A stretch of DNA of 64,000 nucleotides from Neoalteromonas facilis (GCF_002807665.1 NZ_PEAY01000003.1:582103-646102), one strand, 5' to 3'. Shown: positions 17,125 through 26,885, numbered from the stretch's first letter. Notes: generated by a model from the letters alone, not told the origin. Numbers and translations: made by a program.

Positions 17125-17246
17125 ATCTGTTGCGGTATTGAATTTAGTGCAGTCGCCCCAATGTCTCGCGTGCATGTGTTGTGAAGCGACACATACCCTA
17201 TTCAGCAATTAATGCATATTTTGGATGAGACGAGAATAAGACAACT

Positions 17247-18170
17247 ATGATCTCAGTAAGCCAACTCAGTAAATACTTTGACGACTTTAAGGCCGTCGAT
17301 AATCTATCTTTTTCCATTGAGCCAGGCGATATCGTCGGCTTTTTGGGGCCCAATGGGGCAGGTAAATCAACCACCATGAAAATGCTAACCGGCTTTCTTG
17401 CCCCCAGCCATGGTGAAATAACGGTTGATGGTGTATCCGTTAGTGAAGACAGCAAGGAAGTGCAAAAACGAATTGGTTACTTGCCAGAAGGTGCTCCGGC
17501 CTACGGCGATATGACGGTTATTCAGTTTTTGCACTTTATCGCGAATATTCGCAAGTTAAAGGGTAAGCATAAAGAAGAGCGACTCAGCACCGTTATTCAT
17601 CAACTTGAGTTGCAATCGGTGCTAGACAAGCCAATCGATAACCTGTCCAAAGGCTATAAGCGACGTGTGGGGTTAGCCCAAGCGATTATCCACGATCCGC
17701 AGATTTTGATACTCGATGAGCCCACCGATGGTTTGGACCCGAATCAGAAACATCAGGTAAGAGAGCTTATTCAGCACTTGTCAAAAGACAAGTTGGTAAT
17801 CGTATCAACCCATATTTTGGAAGAAGTAACCGCCGTGTGTAATCGGGTGATGGTGATCGCAAATGGCCAGTTGCGTTTTGACGATACGCCAGAGGCATTG
17901 CTTAAACTCTCCAAGTATCACAAAGCGATTACCTTGCATTTGAGCTACCAGGCTGACATCTCCGGCTTACTCGAACTGGATGGAGTGGCCGATATGCAAA
18001 TAGACAAAGTGACAGGGCGGGTCACTTTATTCCCTGAGCCTGATGCGCATATTTTGCACCTGGTAACAGATTACATTCAGGTCAGAAAACTCCCCGTTGA
18101 TACGCTCTTCATTGAACAAGGGCGTTTAGATGAAGTGTTTCGACAAATCACTGAGGAGAAAGCAGCATGA
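17247..18170 (+). CDS. ABC transporter ATP-binding protein (GldA-like)
   Basis: A 307-residue ABC ATPase. Walker A GPNGAGKST (34-42), signature LSKGYKRR (133-140), Walker B ILILDEPT (153-160), D-loop GLDP and switch His in STHILEE are all intact, so it should hydrolyse ATP. The C-terminal 90 residues form the extension typical of CcmA/NosF/GldA-type ATPases paired with ABC-2 permeases. It is the first of four tightly packed genes; its end overlaps the permease start by four bases (ATGA). Homologous operons occur widely in proteobacteria and Bacteroidetes (gliding gldA); the substrate is unknown. Confidence 0.93.
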   Translation: MISVSQLSKYFDDFKAVDNLSFSIEPGDIVGFLGPNGAGKSTTMKMLTGFLAPSHGEITVDGVSVSEDSKEVQKRIGYLPEGAPAYGDMTVIQFLHFIANIRKLKGKHKEERLSTVIHQLELQSVLDKPIDNLSKGYKRRVGLAQAIIHDPQILILDEPTDGLDPNQKHQVRELIQHLSKDKLVIVSTHILEEVTAVCNRVMVIANGQLRFDDTPEALLKLSKYHKAITLHLSYQADISGLLELDGVADMQIDKVTGRVTLFPEPDAHILHLVTDYIQVRKLPVDTLFIEQGRLDEVFRQITEEKAA

Positions 18171-18901
18171 GCACTGTAGGCATTATTTTTCGTCGCGAGT
18201 TTGCGAGTTTTTTTGCTACACCGGTTGCTTACGTATTTATCACGATTTTCTTAATGTTAAGTGGTGTGTTTACGTTTTTTATTGGCCAACTGTACGAACG
18301 TGGTCAAGCCGATCTATTGCCATTTTTTAATTTTCATCCATGGCTCTATTTGTTCTTGGTGCCAGCTATTGCAATGCGCAGCTGGGCCGAGGAGAGAAGG
18401 TCAGGCACCATTGAATTATTGATGACTCTGCCGGTGACTGTTTCTCAAGCTGTTTTGGGTAAGTTTCTCGCCGCGTGGGCAGTGTTAGGTTTATCGTTAG
18501 TGCTGACATTTCCACTGTGGTTGACGGTGAATTATCTGGGCGATCCAGACAATGGCATTATACTAGCCGCTTATATCGGCAGTTGGTTTATGGCAGGTGG
18601 TTTTCTAGCTATTAGCATGTGCATGTCTGCGATGACTAAGAATCAGGTGATTGCATTTATTCTTGCCGTAGTGGTGTGTTTTCTATTTGTGTTAAGTGGT
18701 AGTAGCGTCGTGCTCGATGCCTTTCAAGGGTGGGCACCTGCTTGGGTGTTGGACACTATCGCCTCGTTTAGTTTTTTGACCCATTTCGAGGCTATGGCAA
18801 AAGGTGTGTTGGCGCTTAATGATGCGGGTTACTTCATTATTGTCGTGACCATTTTCCTGCTCGCCAACTTCATTATCATTGAACAGAAAAAGGCAGATTA
18901 A
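18167..18901 (+). CDS. ABC-2 type permease (GldF-like)
   Basis: A 244-residue integral membrane protein with about six hydrophobic segments (first at about 12-35, last at about 220-238). The cytoplasmic motif MRSWAEERRSGTIELLMTLPVT after the second segment is characteristic of GldF/NosY-type ABC-2 permeases. It overlaps the ATPase gene by four bases and is followed after two bases by the GldG-like gene, so the three products probably form one complex in the inner membrane. The transported substrate is not evident. Confidence 0.92.
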   Translation: MSTVGIIFRREFASFFATPVAYVFITIFLMLSGVFTFFIGQLYERGQADLLPFFNFHPWLYLFLVPAIAMRSWAEERRSGTIELLMTLPVTVSQAVLGKFLAAWAVLGLSLVLTFPLWLTVNYLGDPDNGIILAAYIGSWFMAGGFLAISMCMSAMTKNQVIAFILAVVVCFLFVLSGSSVVLDAFQGWAPAWVLDTIASFSFLTHFEAMAKGVLALNDAGYFIIVVTIFLLANFIIIEQKKAD

Positions 18902-18903
18902 GC

Positions 18904-20742
18904 ATGAATCGAATATTTTCTTTTACGCTTGGCTTATTGCTACTGGCAGGCCTGTTTTTTTCACTGGTAATAGTGAACAATCAATTGCTGGATAACGTTC
19001 GTGTCGACCTAACTGAAAATCAGGTCTATTCGTTGTCACAGGGCAGTAAAGAAGTCATTGCGGATATTGAAGAGCCGATAAACTTATATTTCTTCTACTC
19101 AGATACGGCGACCAAGGGCATGACCAGTTTGCGCAACTATGCCAATCGCGTAGAAAGCTTGTTACGTGAATATGAGACTTTCGCTGATGGTAAGATCAAG
19201 TTGCACGTGATTGACCCTGTGCCATTCTCAGAGTCAGAAGATCAAGCGGCTCAATACGGTCTTACGGGCGCAGCCATTGGACAAATCGGAGAGTCAGTAT
19301 ATTTTGGTCTGGCGGGTACCAATGCCGTTGATGATCAACAAATTATCGGTTTCTTTGACCCTCAGAAAGAGACCTTTTTAGAGTACGACATCAGCAAATT
19401 GATTTATCAATTAAGTGACAATGCGGGCGTTAAGGTCACAATCATTTCTGATCTTGCGCTGACTGGGGGGCAAAACCCTATGTCAGGGCAATTTGATCCA
19501 CCCATGGTCATATACAGTCAATTGGAACAACTTTACGACGTTACTTTGCTGAATTCCGATGCCAATGAAGTACCGGAAGATACTGACGTTCTTATGCTCG
19601 CTCACCCCAAAAATTTGCCAGAACCATTGTTGCAATCAATAGACCAATACGCGATGAACGGTGGGCGCTTGTTGGTATTTGCCGACCCTCATTATGAGTC
19701 AGATGCTATGGCAATGATGGGCGGAATGGGCGCTAATGCCACTGTTTTTCCGTTGCTGGCAAGTTGGGGAGTTGAGTTTGATAATGCCAATGTGGTGCTC
19801 GACGCAAACTTAGGGTTGGAAGTGCGCACACCTGAAGGCGGTGTGGCTCGCCATCTTGGTATTCTAGGATTTGATACTGCTGCTGTTGACAGTGATGATG
19901 TTGTGACAGCGAATCTTGAAAGCATCAATGCCGCGTCTGTTGGTTCTCTTTCGCTAGCTGAAAGCTCGACATTGAGCATGCTGCCGTTGATAACAAGCAG
20001 CGACAACAGCCAATTGTTGAATACCAGTGTTTATGCGACAACGCAGGACCCTCAAGTCTTATCTCGAACATTTGCTGCGGATGAACAGCAATACACAATC
20101 GCAGCTCGGTTTTCTGGAAAAGCTAAATCAGCTTTCACAGAGCAAAAGGCTGGTGATACACAATGGTTAAAGCAGAGTGATAGATTAAACCTTATTGTGG
20201 TGGCGGATGCGGATTTATTGTCCGATCGTTTTTGGGTTCAACAGAGTAACTTTTTCGGTCAGGTGATCTTTACGCCATTTGCAAACAATGGAGACTTGTT
20301 TACCAATGCGGTTGAGAACCTAAGTGGCAGCGACTCACTTATCAGTGTTCGAAGTCGAGGCACTTTCGCGCGTCCATTTACTAAAGTTGAAGCGCTTGAA
20401 GTAGCTGCAGAGGCTAAATTCAGAGAGCAAGAAGAACGTTTGCAGCAGCAATTGACGGAAACCGAGAATCAATTGGCACAGTTACAGAGTGCCCAGCAAG
20501 ACACCGGTGCGTTAGTGGTATCGCCTGAGCAACAAGCTGCAATTGATGAGTTTGTGGAAAAACGCATTGAGATCAGAAAAGAGCTACGTGACGTACGCTT
20601 CCAATTGGATCGGGATATCGACACATTGGGCAACTGGTTGAAGTTTATTAATATAGCAGTAGCACCTTTGCTGCTCGCGATTTTATTGTTTTTCTTTGCA
20701 CGCATATTGCGCACTAAAGCGACGCGCCAGCAATTATCTTAA
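18904..20742 (+). CDS. GldG-family auxiliary ABC transporter protein
   Basis: A 612-residue protein of the GldG/ABC-transporter auxiliary family. It has an N-terminal membrane helix (about 5-26), a large extracytoplasmic region beginning with DLTENQVYSLSQGSKEVIADI, a Rossmann-like segment (about 60-290, ending in a GGRLLVFADPHYESD-type motif), a glutamine-rich coiled coil (about 505-545), and a C-terminal membrane helix (about 577-600) with a short basic cytoplasmic tail. In this family the periplasmic part is thought to act with the permease, possibly binding a ligand or envelope component. Position between permease and DUF4340 gene is conserved in other bacteria. Confidence 0.88.
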   Translation: MNRIFSFTLGLLLLAGLFFSLVIVNNQLLDNVRVDLTENQVYSLSQGSKEVIADIEEPINLYFFYSDTATKGMTSLRNYANRVESLLREYETFADGKIKLHVIDPVPFSESEDQAAQYGLTGAAIGQIGESVYFGLAGTNAVDDQQIIGFFDPQKETFLEYDISKLIYQLSDNAGVKVTIISDLALTGGQNPMSGQFDPPMVIYSQLEQLYDVTLLNSDANEVPEDTDVLMLAHPKNLPEPLLQSIDQYAMNGGRLLVFADPHYESDAMAMMGGMGANATVFPLLASWGVEFDNANVVLDANLGLEVRTPEGGVARHLGILGFDTAAVDSDDVVTANLESINAASVGSLSLAESSTLSMLPLITSSDNSQLLNTSVYATTQDPQVLSRTFAADEQQYTIAARFSGKAKSAFTEQKAGDTQWLKQSDRLNLIVVADADLLSDRFWVQQSNFFGQVIFTPFANNGDLFTNAVENLSGSDSLISVRSRGTFARPFTKVEALEVAAEAKFREQEERLQQQLTETENQLAQLQSAQQDTGALVVSPEQQAAIDEFVEKRIEIRKELRDVRFQLDRDIDTLGNWLKFINIAVAPLLLAILLFFFARILRTKATRQQLS

Positions 20743-20755
20743 GGGATGAACTAGA

Positions 20756-21793
20756 ATGAAAACATCGACATTGATTGGGTTAGCGATCGCTCTAATGTTG
20801 GCGGTCTCTGGCAGTGTCTGGTTGCTCAAGCAAGATGCTGCACAACCTGAGCTATTGCAAACCGCTTTGTTGGGTGATTTTGAAGATGCATTACCCAATG
20901 TCACCCGTATTGACATTCAAAGCGGAGACCAGTTGTTATTGCGAGCTCAGCGTGAAGGGGATGAGTGGCAGGCTTTTCATCTAAGTGAGTATGCTCGCTT
21001 ACCCGTAGACTTTGACAGTTTGTCGGGGCTTATTGATTCGTTAAAGAATGCGCAGATCATTGAGGCCAAAACAAGCAATCCAGAGAATTATGCGCGTTTA
21101 GGAGTAGAACCTGTAAACTCAGAGGACGCTCAGTCTCATTTGTTGCAGCTTAAAACTGATACGCAAACCTTTACGCTTTTGGTTGGGAAGCAAGCAACCA
21201 GTGGCTTGGGGAGTTTCGTGCGCTTACCTGATAACGCACAAAGCTGGCAAATTAATCAATCATTAGTATTACCTGAATCGGCATCAGCATGGCTGCAAAA
21301 TCCGATTCCGTTGCTTTCGCTTGATTCTGTGTCCCATGCGCGACTGATTGGTCAGGATAGTTGGGAAGTTGAGCGTGTAACAGCGTCAGCTGACACCGGT
21401 CCTGCGGCGACGCCTTGGAAACTGGTTGGGCAAAGCAGTGAAGAAAAGCTGCTTTTCCCTAACATATTGCAAAGTACCTTAAACGCTATGTTAACCGCGC
21501 GTTTTGAAGACGTTGTCGAGCGAAATAGTGTGGCTGATGATCTTACACTGCAGAGCACTATCGTGTTTGATACTGATAAGGAAAGCCTTTCCATTGACTT
21601 GTACAAGCATGAAGAGCGTTACTTTGCGAGTTATCAGTTGGCCTCTTCACCTTGGCTAAAAGATTGGTTGTTCGAGCTCAGTAGTTTTACGTTTGGTCAG
21701 TTAAATAAGCAACGTTTTGAGTTGTTGACTGAACCTGTTGCCGAGGCGTCAGTTGAGGCAATGCCTGACGCCGGAGACCCTAACAATCAGTAA
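20756..21793 (+). CDS. DUF4340 domain-containing protein of the ABC operon
   Basis: A 345-residue protein with one N-terminal membrane anchor (about 5-23), then a soluble extracytoplasmic DUF4340 region with repeated beta-rich segments such as RIDIQSGDQLLLRAQREGDEW and ARLPVDFDSLSGLIDSLKNAQ. The family has no known activity and is consistently found last in GldA/GldF/GldG-type operons, as here (13-base gap to the preceding gene). The tail is acidic and low in complexity. Probably a periplasmic partner of the ABC complex; this is inference from context. Confidence 0.8.
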   Translation: MKTSTLIGLAIALMLAVSGSVWLLKQDAAQPELLQTALLGDFEDALPNVTRIDIQSGDQLLLRAQREGDEWQAFHLSEYARLPVDFDSLSGLIDSLKNAQIIEAKTSNPENYARLGVEPVNSEDAQSHLLQLKTDTQTFTLLVGKQATSGLGSFVRLPDNAQSWQINQSLVLPESASAWLQNPIPLLSLDSVSHARLIGQDSWEVERVTASADTGPAATPWKLVGQSSEEKLLFPNILQSTLNAMLTARFEDVVERNSVADDLTLQSTIVFDTDKESLSIDLYKHEERYFASYQLASSPWLKDWLFELSSFTFGQLNKQRFELLTEPVAEASVEAMPDAGDPNNQ

Positions 21794-21818
21794 GTGTTGA
21801 AGATGTCGGCGGATAACT

Positions 21819-22409
21819 TTAATTGTTCGCTTGTAATGATGCTTTGAGCAATGCAGTAAAGTGTTCAACACCTAACGCTTCTGCTCGGGCAATATTGATA
21901 TCAGGTATAGATTCAGGATCTTTATACGTTTTTAGCGCACGCTCTATGCTGGCTTCTCGAATGAGATGGAGTATTGGAAACGGAGAGCGGTTGGTGTAGT
22001 TGGAGGCTGATTCCTGATGTTCGCCGGCAAAACAATAATCCGGATGGAAGGTGGCGAGTTGTAATTCGCCATCGAGTCCCGCTTCGGACATCAATGCTTG
22101 AGCATGTTCAGCGACACCGAGAAAATCATTAAAATCACCGATACAATGATTGCCAGCAGAAAGTTCTTCTGATGGCGGTGCGTAGATAATCAATGTAGTT
22201 TCTATCTCACTGTTGTCCAGTAAGCGTTGACATTCCTTCAATACTGCGACGACTTGTTCGTCGAATGAGTCGTTAGTACACAGCTGAAAATGTATGCGTT
22301 TGCGCTCATATTCTCGTTTCGCAAACGGACAAAAATTCTCACCGATAACGACTTTTTCCAGCCAGTATTGGGTCGCTGCGATAGCGACCTCGTGATGTGG
22401 TGAAGTCAC
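21819..22409 (-). CDS. DUF1415 family protein
   Basis: A 196-residue cytoplasmic protein of the DUF1415 family. Conserved features visible: VIGENFCPFAKRE near the N-terminus with a single Cys, FNDFLGVAEHAQALM, the strand ATFHPDYCFAG, and NRSPFPILHLIREASIERAL. The function is unknown; the fixed Cys and His residues suggest an enzyme or metal site, but this is not established. It lies six bases downstream of folD and probably shares its transcript. It is convergent with the ABC operon. Confidence 0.88.
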   Translation of the reverse strand: MTSPHHEVAIAATQYWLEKVVIGENFCPFAKREYERKRIHFQLCTNDSFDEQVVAVLKECQRLLDNSEIETTLIIYAPPSEELSAGNHCIGDFNDFLGVAEHAQALMSEAGLDGELQLATFHPDYCFAGEHQESASNYTNRSPFPILHLIREASIERALKTYKDPESIPDINIARAEALGVEHFTALLKASLQANN

Positions 22410-22415
22410 AATAGT

Positions 22416-23270
22416 TTAGGAATGGAACTTGATGTAGGCTTCAAGGGTGTTCTCTATCAAGCTTGCGACAGTCATTGGCCCTACGCCACCGGGTACGGGG
22501 GTAATCCAACCAGCGACTTCTGCGGCCTTGTCATATTCTACATCGCCCACCAAACGACCATCTCCTAAGCGGTTGATACCAACATCAATCACTATTGCGC
22601 CAGGCTTAATCCATTCGCCCGGAATAAAGTTAGCTTTACCTACCGCAACTACCAATAGGTCGGCTCTACTCACGTGTGCATGCAGGTCCTTAGTGAACTT
22701 GTGGCAGGTCGTTACAGTGCATCCGGCTAACAATAATTCTAATGACATGGGACGACCGACAATATTGGATGCGCCTACGATAACCGCGTCAAGACCTTTG
22801 ATGGGGCGCTTGGTAGCTGCGATCATGGTCATTATGCCTTTCGGTGTACAAGGGCGTAACGCTGGAATACGTTGTGCTAGTCGACCTATATTGTATGGAT
22901 GAAAACCATCAACGTCTTTGTGTGGATGAATGCGTTCTAAAATGGCTTCAGCATCTAACCCAGCAGGCAAGGGTAATTGCACTAGAATACCGTCAATAGT
23001 GTCGTCTGCGTTGAGTTCATCGACTAAAGCCAGTAAATCGTCCTGCTTGGTAGTCGCCGGTAGGTCGTAAGACTTGGACACAAAGCCCACTTCTTCACAC
23101 GCTTTTGTCTTGTTATTGACGTAGACTTGTGACGCAGGATCTGAACCGACTAAAACGACCGCTAATCCGGGTAATCGTTTCTTCGTTTCCTTTAACGATG
23201 CAACATAATTAGCGACATCATCGCGTACTTGTTTGGCGATGACTTTACCGTCAATTCGATGGGCTGACAT
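22416..23270 (-). CDS. folD: Bifunctional methylenetetrahydrofolate dehydrogenase/cyclohydrolase
   Basis: FolD, 284 residues (E. coli 288), makes 10-formyl-THF from 5,10-methylene-THF using NADP+ in the cytoplasm. Signatures: [23 protein letters not shown] with the catalytic Lys, [13 protein letters not shown], the nucleotide-binding [16 protein letters not shown]-type loop (here [15 protein letters not shown]), and the C-terminal [14 protein letters not shown]. Start ATG at 23270. DUF1415 follows closely. The 5' side faces a gene-free stretch before the tRNA cluster. Confidence 0.97.
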   Translation of the reverse strand: MSAHRIDGKVIAKQVRDDVANYVASLKETKKRLPGLAVVLVGSDPASQVYVNNKTKACEEVGFVSKSYDLPATTKQDDLLALVDELNADDTIDGILVQLPLPAGLDAEAILERIHPHKDVDGFHPYNIGRLAQRIPALRPCTPKGIMTMIAATKRPIKGLDAVIVGASNIVGRPMSLELLLAGCTVTTCHKFTKDLHAHVSRADLLVVAVGKANFIPGEWIKPGAIVIDVGINRLGDGRLVGDVEYDKAAEVAGWITPVPGGVGPMTVASLIENTLEAYIKFHS

Positions 23271-23677
23271 TTACTTACTCTTTGGATTTGAAGCTTAGCG
23301 TTATGATCCCACGGATCGATGGCTAGATTCAATCGTTACGTACTGATTTATTTTGCCGATTACTAATAATACTGCCTCCTTGGGCGCTACTGGTGGCACC
23401 AAATCCCGCTTAGTGGATGACGGTTGGAACAAAATCATCATTGCAGGAATATTATCTAAAGCTTCAGAACGAAGGAGTCACGCACTTTAAACGCCTATAC
23501 TTTGCTGGGAGCATTTTCCTTTAGACATTGTCAGGGTATGCGTTTCTTTTAATTATTGGCAAGGTGCTGATGTACAGATGTTTAGCGCTCATCGAAGAGT
23601 TTTTGAGTAATTTAATGCCTTAAAAGAGCGCAATTTGAATGCAATTTAAACAACTAAAAAATTAATGCTAAAAGTGT
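23271..23677. other. Gene-free region between folD and the tRNA cluster
   Basis: About 400 bases with frequent stops in all frames. A 35-codon frame from ATG at 23416 (plus) reads somewhat protein-like but has no ribosome-binding site and no recognisable family; it may be a decayed remnant or chance. The folD promoter should lie near the left end, but I found no convincing match. Confidence 0.4.
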
Positions 23678-23706
23678 TTGACGAGATAGGGGCAAGTCGG
23701 TAATAT
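23678..23706 (+). promoter_or_regulatory. Promoter of the tRNA cluster, stringent type
   Basis: TTGACG (23678-23683), a 17-base spacer and TAATAT (23701-23706) form a near-consensus sigma-70 promoter. It is followed at once by GCGCCCCCC, a GC-rich discriminator typical of stable-RNA promoters repressed by ppGpp. The first tRNA starts 41 bases after the -10. Confidence 0.8.
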
Positions 23707-23747
23707 GCGCCCCCCGTAGAGGTGCTGAATAGCATGTCTACTAGGTT

Positions 23748-23824
23748 CGGTGAGTGGCGCAGCTTGGTAGCGCACTTGGTTTGGGTCCAAGGGGTCGTAG
23801 GTTCGAATCCTATCTCACCGACCA
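23748..23824 (+). tRNA. tRNA-Pro (anticodon UGG), first copy
   Basis: A 77-base gene with encoded CCA. The acceptor stem CGGTGAG pairs with CTCACCG, the anticodon loop TTTGGGT gives UGG, and the T arm GTAGG-TTCGAAT-CCTAT is intact. Its sequence is identical to the fifth tRNA of the cluster (24191-24267). Confidence 0.97.
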
Positions 23825-23849
23825 CTTTAATCTTGCACAGATTCGCTAC

Positions 23850-23926
<77 letters not shown>

Positions 23927-24009
23927 TTTGGCGGTCGGTAAATGAGAACCAAAGGGATAGTGTACTCAGCAAGATTAACTAGACTATAATGGTCTGAACA
24001 AATCATTAT

Positions 24010-24086
24010 GGTGGGCGTAGCTCAGTTGGTAGAGCCCCGGATTGTGATTCCGGTTGTCGTGGGTTCAAATCCCATCGTCCACCCCA
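24010..24086 (+). tRNA. tRNA-His (anticodon GUG)
   Basis: A 77-base gene including the extra 5' G at position -1 that pairs with C73, the identity element for histidine. The anticodon loop TTGTGAT gives GUG and CCA is encoded. The acceptor stem has one G-T pair. Confidence 0.97.
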
Positions 24087-24091
24087 TTTTT

Positions 24092-24176
24092 GCGGAAGTG
24101 GTGGAATTGGTAGACACGCTGGATTTAGGTTCCAGTGCTTCACGGCGTGAGAGTTCAAGTCTCTCCTTCCGCACCA
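24092..24176 (+). tRNA. tRNA-Leu (anticodon UAG)
   Basis: An 85-base class II tRNA with a long variable arm and encoded CCA. The acceptor stem GCGGAAG pairs with CTTCCGC, and the anticodon loop TTTAGGT gives UAG (CUA codons). It is only five bases from tRNA-His. Confidence 0.97.
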
Positions 24177-24190
24177 TCTTATTTTATTGT

Positions 24191-24267
24191 CGGTGAGTGG
24201 CGCAGCTTGGTAGCGCACTTGGTTTGGGTCCAAGGGGTCGTAGGTTCGAATCCTATCTCACCGACCA
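24191..24267 (+). tRNA. tRNA-Pro (anticodon UGG), second copy
   Basis: Identical over 77 bases to the tRNA-Pro at 23748. The order Arg-His-Leu-Pro matches the E. coli argX-hisR-leuT-proM cluster, so this copy occupies the conserved place and the upstream copy is the extra one. Confidence 0.97.
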
Positions 24268-24643
24268 TTTTATTACTCTTAATTAATTCCAGACATCGAA
24301 ATTGAAGCGCCATATGACTCGTCATAGTCAGATTGCTCAACTTTTAAGCGTCTGGTGATTGCAATCATGAGCCTTTCGTCTACTAGATGCCTACTTATTA
24401 GTTTTGGTTCTTCTCCAAAACGGTCTTTGTTGAAACCCTATTCGTGAACTTCGTTTCTTCAATGAACCCATAGTGTTTATCGTTATCAATAGCGGTGAAA
24501 AGCTTTTTTTTATCGCAATTCATAGCGGGTAAACGACGTGTCTTTGTATACACTTTTCACCCATAAAGCGCCTAATTTTTACCCATTCACTCCAGGTAAA
24601 TGAAATCGCGTGATCAATAAGCGATGAAAATGGCTTTTACATC
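24268..24643. other. Gene-free region between the tRNA cluster and the tig promoter
   Basis: No coding frame or RNA is supported. An inverted repeat (GGTGAAAAG near 24502 and CTTTTCACC near 24555) flanks a T-rich run (24512-24519), and could end the tRNA transcript, but the geometry is not that of a standard terminator. Confidence 0.35.
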
Positions 24644-24672
24644 TCGACTCTAACTTGGCTAGCCTGTATACT
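24644..24672 (+). promoter_or_regulatory. Predicted tig promoter
   Basis: TCGACT (24644-24649) and TATACT (24667-24672) are spaced 17 bases, followed by the GC-rich ACCGCGTC. This would give a 5' leader of about 118 bases before tig, unusually long; it shows some hairpin potential but no recognised riboswitch. Confidence 0.55.
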
Positions 24673-24797
24673 ACCGCGTCTTTTTTTAACCGACGCCAAA
24701 CAAAGCGCCACATAAGAAAAGGTGTTGGGGCGGCATTGGCTGTTATTAAACATCTGATTTGTAAGCGCGTCATCCGGCGCATAGTTGAGGTATTATA

Positions 24798-26102
24798 ATG
24801 CAAGTTTCTGTTGAGACGACTGAAGGTTTACAACGCCGTCTTACTATCACTGTTCCTGCTGATGCAATTGACAGTGCTGTTAAATCACGCCTACAGCAAT
24901 TGGCTAAAACACAACGTATTAACGGTTTCCGTCCAGGTAAAGTACCTGTATCGGTCATCCAAAAACGTTTCGGTACAGCTGTTCGTCAAGAAATTGCAGG
25001 CGATGTGATGCAGCGCAACTTTTATGAAGCGATTGTTCAAGAGAAGATCACACCAGCTGGTTACCCTTCATTCGAACTGAAGAATGACAAAGATGGTGAA
25101 GATTTCGAATTCATCGCATCTTTTGAAGTTTATCCAGAAATCGAAGTAAAAGACGTTGATAAACTAAAAATTGAAAAGCCAGTTGTAGAAATCAAAGATA
25201 AAGATTTAGACAACATGATGGTTACTTTACAAAAACAACATGCAGAGTGGAAAGAAGTTAAGCGTAAAGCGAAGAAAGATGACCGCGTAGTGATCGATTT
25301 TGTTGGTACTATCGACGGTGAAGAATTCGCTGGTGGTAAGGCTGAAGACTTTACACTTGAGCTTGGTAAGGATCGCATGATCCCTGGTTTCGAAAAAGAC
25401 CTAGTGGGTGCAAAGAAGGGTGAAGAATTCGTTACTGAAGTAACGTTCCCTGAAGATTATCATGCCGAAGCACTTAAAGGTAAAAACGCTAGCTTTGCTA
25501 TCACAGTGAAGAAAGTAGAAGGTCAGGCTTTACCAAAAGTTGACGACGAGTTTGCTACGTTATTCGGTATCGAAGAAGGTGGTGTAGAAGCTCTGCGTGA
25601 AGAAGTTAAGAAAAACATGCAGCGTGAGCTAGACCAAACGTTGAAGTCACAGCTTAAAGAAAACGTAATCGCAGCTCTTCTAGAGAAGAATGAGTTAGAT
25701 CTGCCACAAGCATTGGTTGATCAAGAAGTAAATGCGCTTCGTGAACAAGCTAAGCAACGTTTCCAGCAACAAGGTCAAGGCCAGAACTTACCAGAACTTC
25801 CAGCTGATTTGTTTATGGACAACGCAAAGCGTCGCGTTTCTGTAGGTCTTCTTTTAGGTGAAATCATCAAGAAAGAAAGCTTGGAAGCAGACGATGCACG
25901 TGTTGATGCATTGATCGAATCTATGGCTTCTGCTTATGAAGATCCAAGCGAAGTAATTGAATACTACAAGTCAAATGATGAATTGATGCAACAAATGAAG
26001 AACGTTGCGCTAGAAGATCAGGCGATTGATTGGATTGCAGATAACGCTAAGACTAAAGAAGTTAAAAAAGACTTTGATGAGATCATGAACAAACAGGCGT
26101 AA
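24798..26102 (+). CDS. tig: Trigger factor, ribosome-associated chaperone and prolyl isomerase
   Basis: Trigger factor, 434 residues (E. coli 432). It binds near the ribosome exit tunnel and helps nascent chains fold. The N-terminal ribosome-binding domain has the signature region [17 protein letters not shown] (44-60). The central FKBP-type domain (about 150-245) begins at [20 protein letters not shown]. The helical C-terminal domain completes the protein. It heads the conserved tig-clpP-clpX-lon-hupB-ppiD block, but a strong terminator separates it from clpP. Codon use is typical of a highly expressed gene. Confidence 0.98.
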   Translation: MQVSVETTEGLQRRLTITVPADAIDSAVKSRLQQLAKTQRINGFRPGKVPVSVIQKRFGTAVRQEIAGDVMQRNFYEAIVQEKITPAGYPSFELKNDKDGEDFEFIASFEVYPEIEVKDVDKLKIEKPVVEIKDKDLDNMMVTLQKQHAEWKEVKRKAKKDDRVVIDFVGTIDGEEFAGGKAEDFTLELGKDRMIPGFEKDLVGAKKGEEFVTEVTFPEDYHAEALKGKNASFAITVKKVEGQALPKVDDEFATLFGIEEGGVEALREEVKKNMQRELDQTLKSQLKENVIAALLEKNELDLPQALVDQEVNALREQAKQRFQQQGQGQNLPELPADLFMDNAKRRVSVGLLLGEIIKKESLEADDARVDALIESMASAYEDPSEVIEYYKSNDELMQQMKNVALEDQAIDWIADNAKTKEVKKDFDEIMNKQA

Positions 26103-26146
26103 TCAACGTCCTTGAACATTGACTTTTATAGTCAGCAACTGATTAA

Positions 26147-26176
26147 ATGCTCGGTACTTCCCGAGCATTTTTTTTT
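26147..26176 (+). terminator. Intrinsic terminator between tig and clpP
   Basis: A perfect 8-bp stem ATGCTCGG/CCGAGCAT (26147-26154 with 26161-26168) with a six-base loop, followed by nine T residues. It lies 27 bases before clpP. Confidence 0.88.
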
Positions 26177-26202
26177 CTAGTTTGAAATAAGGCCTTTTTG
26201 AC

Positions 26203-26826
26203 ATGCACAATGTTTTTGACCCTGCTAATGCACTCGTCCCTATGGTAGTTGAGCAAACGTCCAAGGGTGAGCGTTCCTACGACATCTATTCTCGGCTATT
26301 GAAAGAGAATGTCATTTTCTTAGTGGGGCAGGTGGAAGATCACATGGCCAACCTTATCGTGGCACAGATGTTGTTTCTTGAAGCCGAAAATCCTGAGAAA
26401 GATATCTATTTATATATTAACTCGCCGGGTGGCTCAGTGACGGCGGGGATGGCGATTTACGACACAATGAACTTCATTAAACCTGACGTTAGTACGGTTT
26501 GCGTAGGTCAGGCCGCGAGTATGGGCGCATTTTTATTGTCAGGCGGAGCTAAAGGTAAACGTTATTGCTTACCGAACTCTCGCGTCATGATCCACCAGCC
26601 ATTAGGTGGGTTCCAAGGCCAGGCGTCTGATTTTGAAATACATGCCAAAGAAATTCTGTCTATCAAAGAGAAATTGAATAGATTGATGGCAAACCATACT
26701 GGCCAGCCGTATGAAAAAGTCGCGCAGGATACCGACCGCGATAACTTTTTAAGTGCGACTGAAGCCAAAGAATATGGTTTAATTGATAAAGTATTGTCTA
26801 ATCGAGATGACGCATTAGGCGCATAA
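26203..26826 (+). CDS. clpP: ATP-dependent Clp protease proteolytic subunit
   Basis: ClpP, 207 residues, the serine peptidase of ClpXP/ClpAP; it forms a double heptameric barrel. The catalytic triad is visible: Ser106 in GQAASMGAF, His131 in MIHQPLGG and Asp180 in DTDRDNFLS. As in E. coli, a short N-terminal propeptide precedes the mature start (about [19 protein letters not shown]). clpX follows 59 bases later and is its unfoldase partner. A terminator stands just upstream and no clear sigma-32 promoter is visible between tig and clpP. Confidence 0.98.
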   Translation: MHNVFDPANALVPMVVEQTSKGERSYDIYSRLLKENVIFLVGQVEDHMANLIVAQMLFLEAENPEKDIYLYINSPGGSVTAGMAIYDTMNFIKPDVSTVCVGQAASMGAFLLSGGAKGKRYCLPNSRVMIHQPLGGFQGQASDFEIHAKEILSIKEKLNRLMANHTGQPYEKVAQDTDRDNFLSATEAKEYGLIDKVLSNRDDALGA

Positions 26827-26885
26827 TCGACTAGACTAAGTATAAGTAGGTGACTGCTTAGTTTAATAGTAGAGGCAATCGATAC

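Noticed and set aside
16937-17212. Plus-strand frame upstream of the orphan terminator as a possible gene
   Set aside because: It is antisense to the trmO start and runs through the terminator; no family or ribosome-binding site.
23416-23523. A 35-codon plus-strand frame that reads protein-like (SSLQEYYLKLQNEG) between folD and the tRNAs
   Set aside because: No ribosome-binding site, closed by stops on both sides, no recognised family; chance or decayed remnant.
24268-24797. Long region before tig considered for a riboswitch or small RNA
   Set aside because: Only short scattered hairpins; nothing matches a riboswitch class I know.
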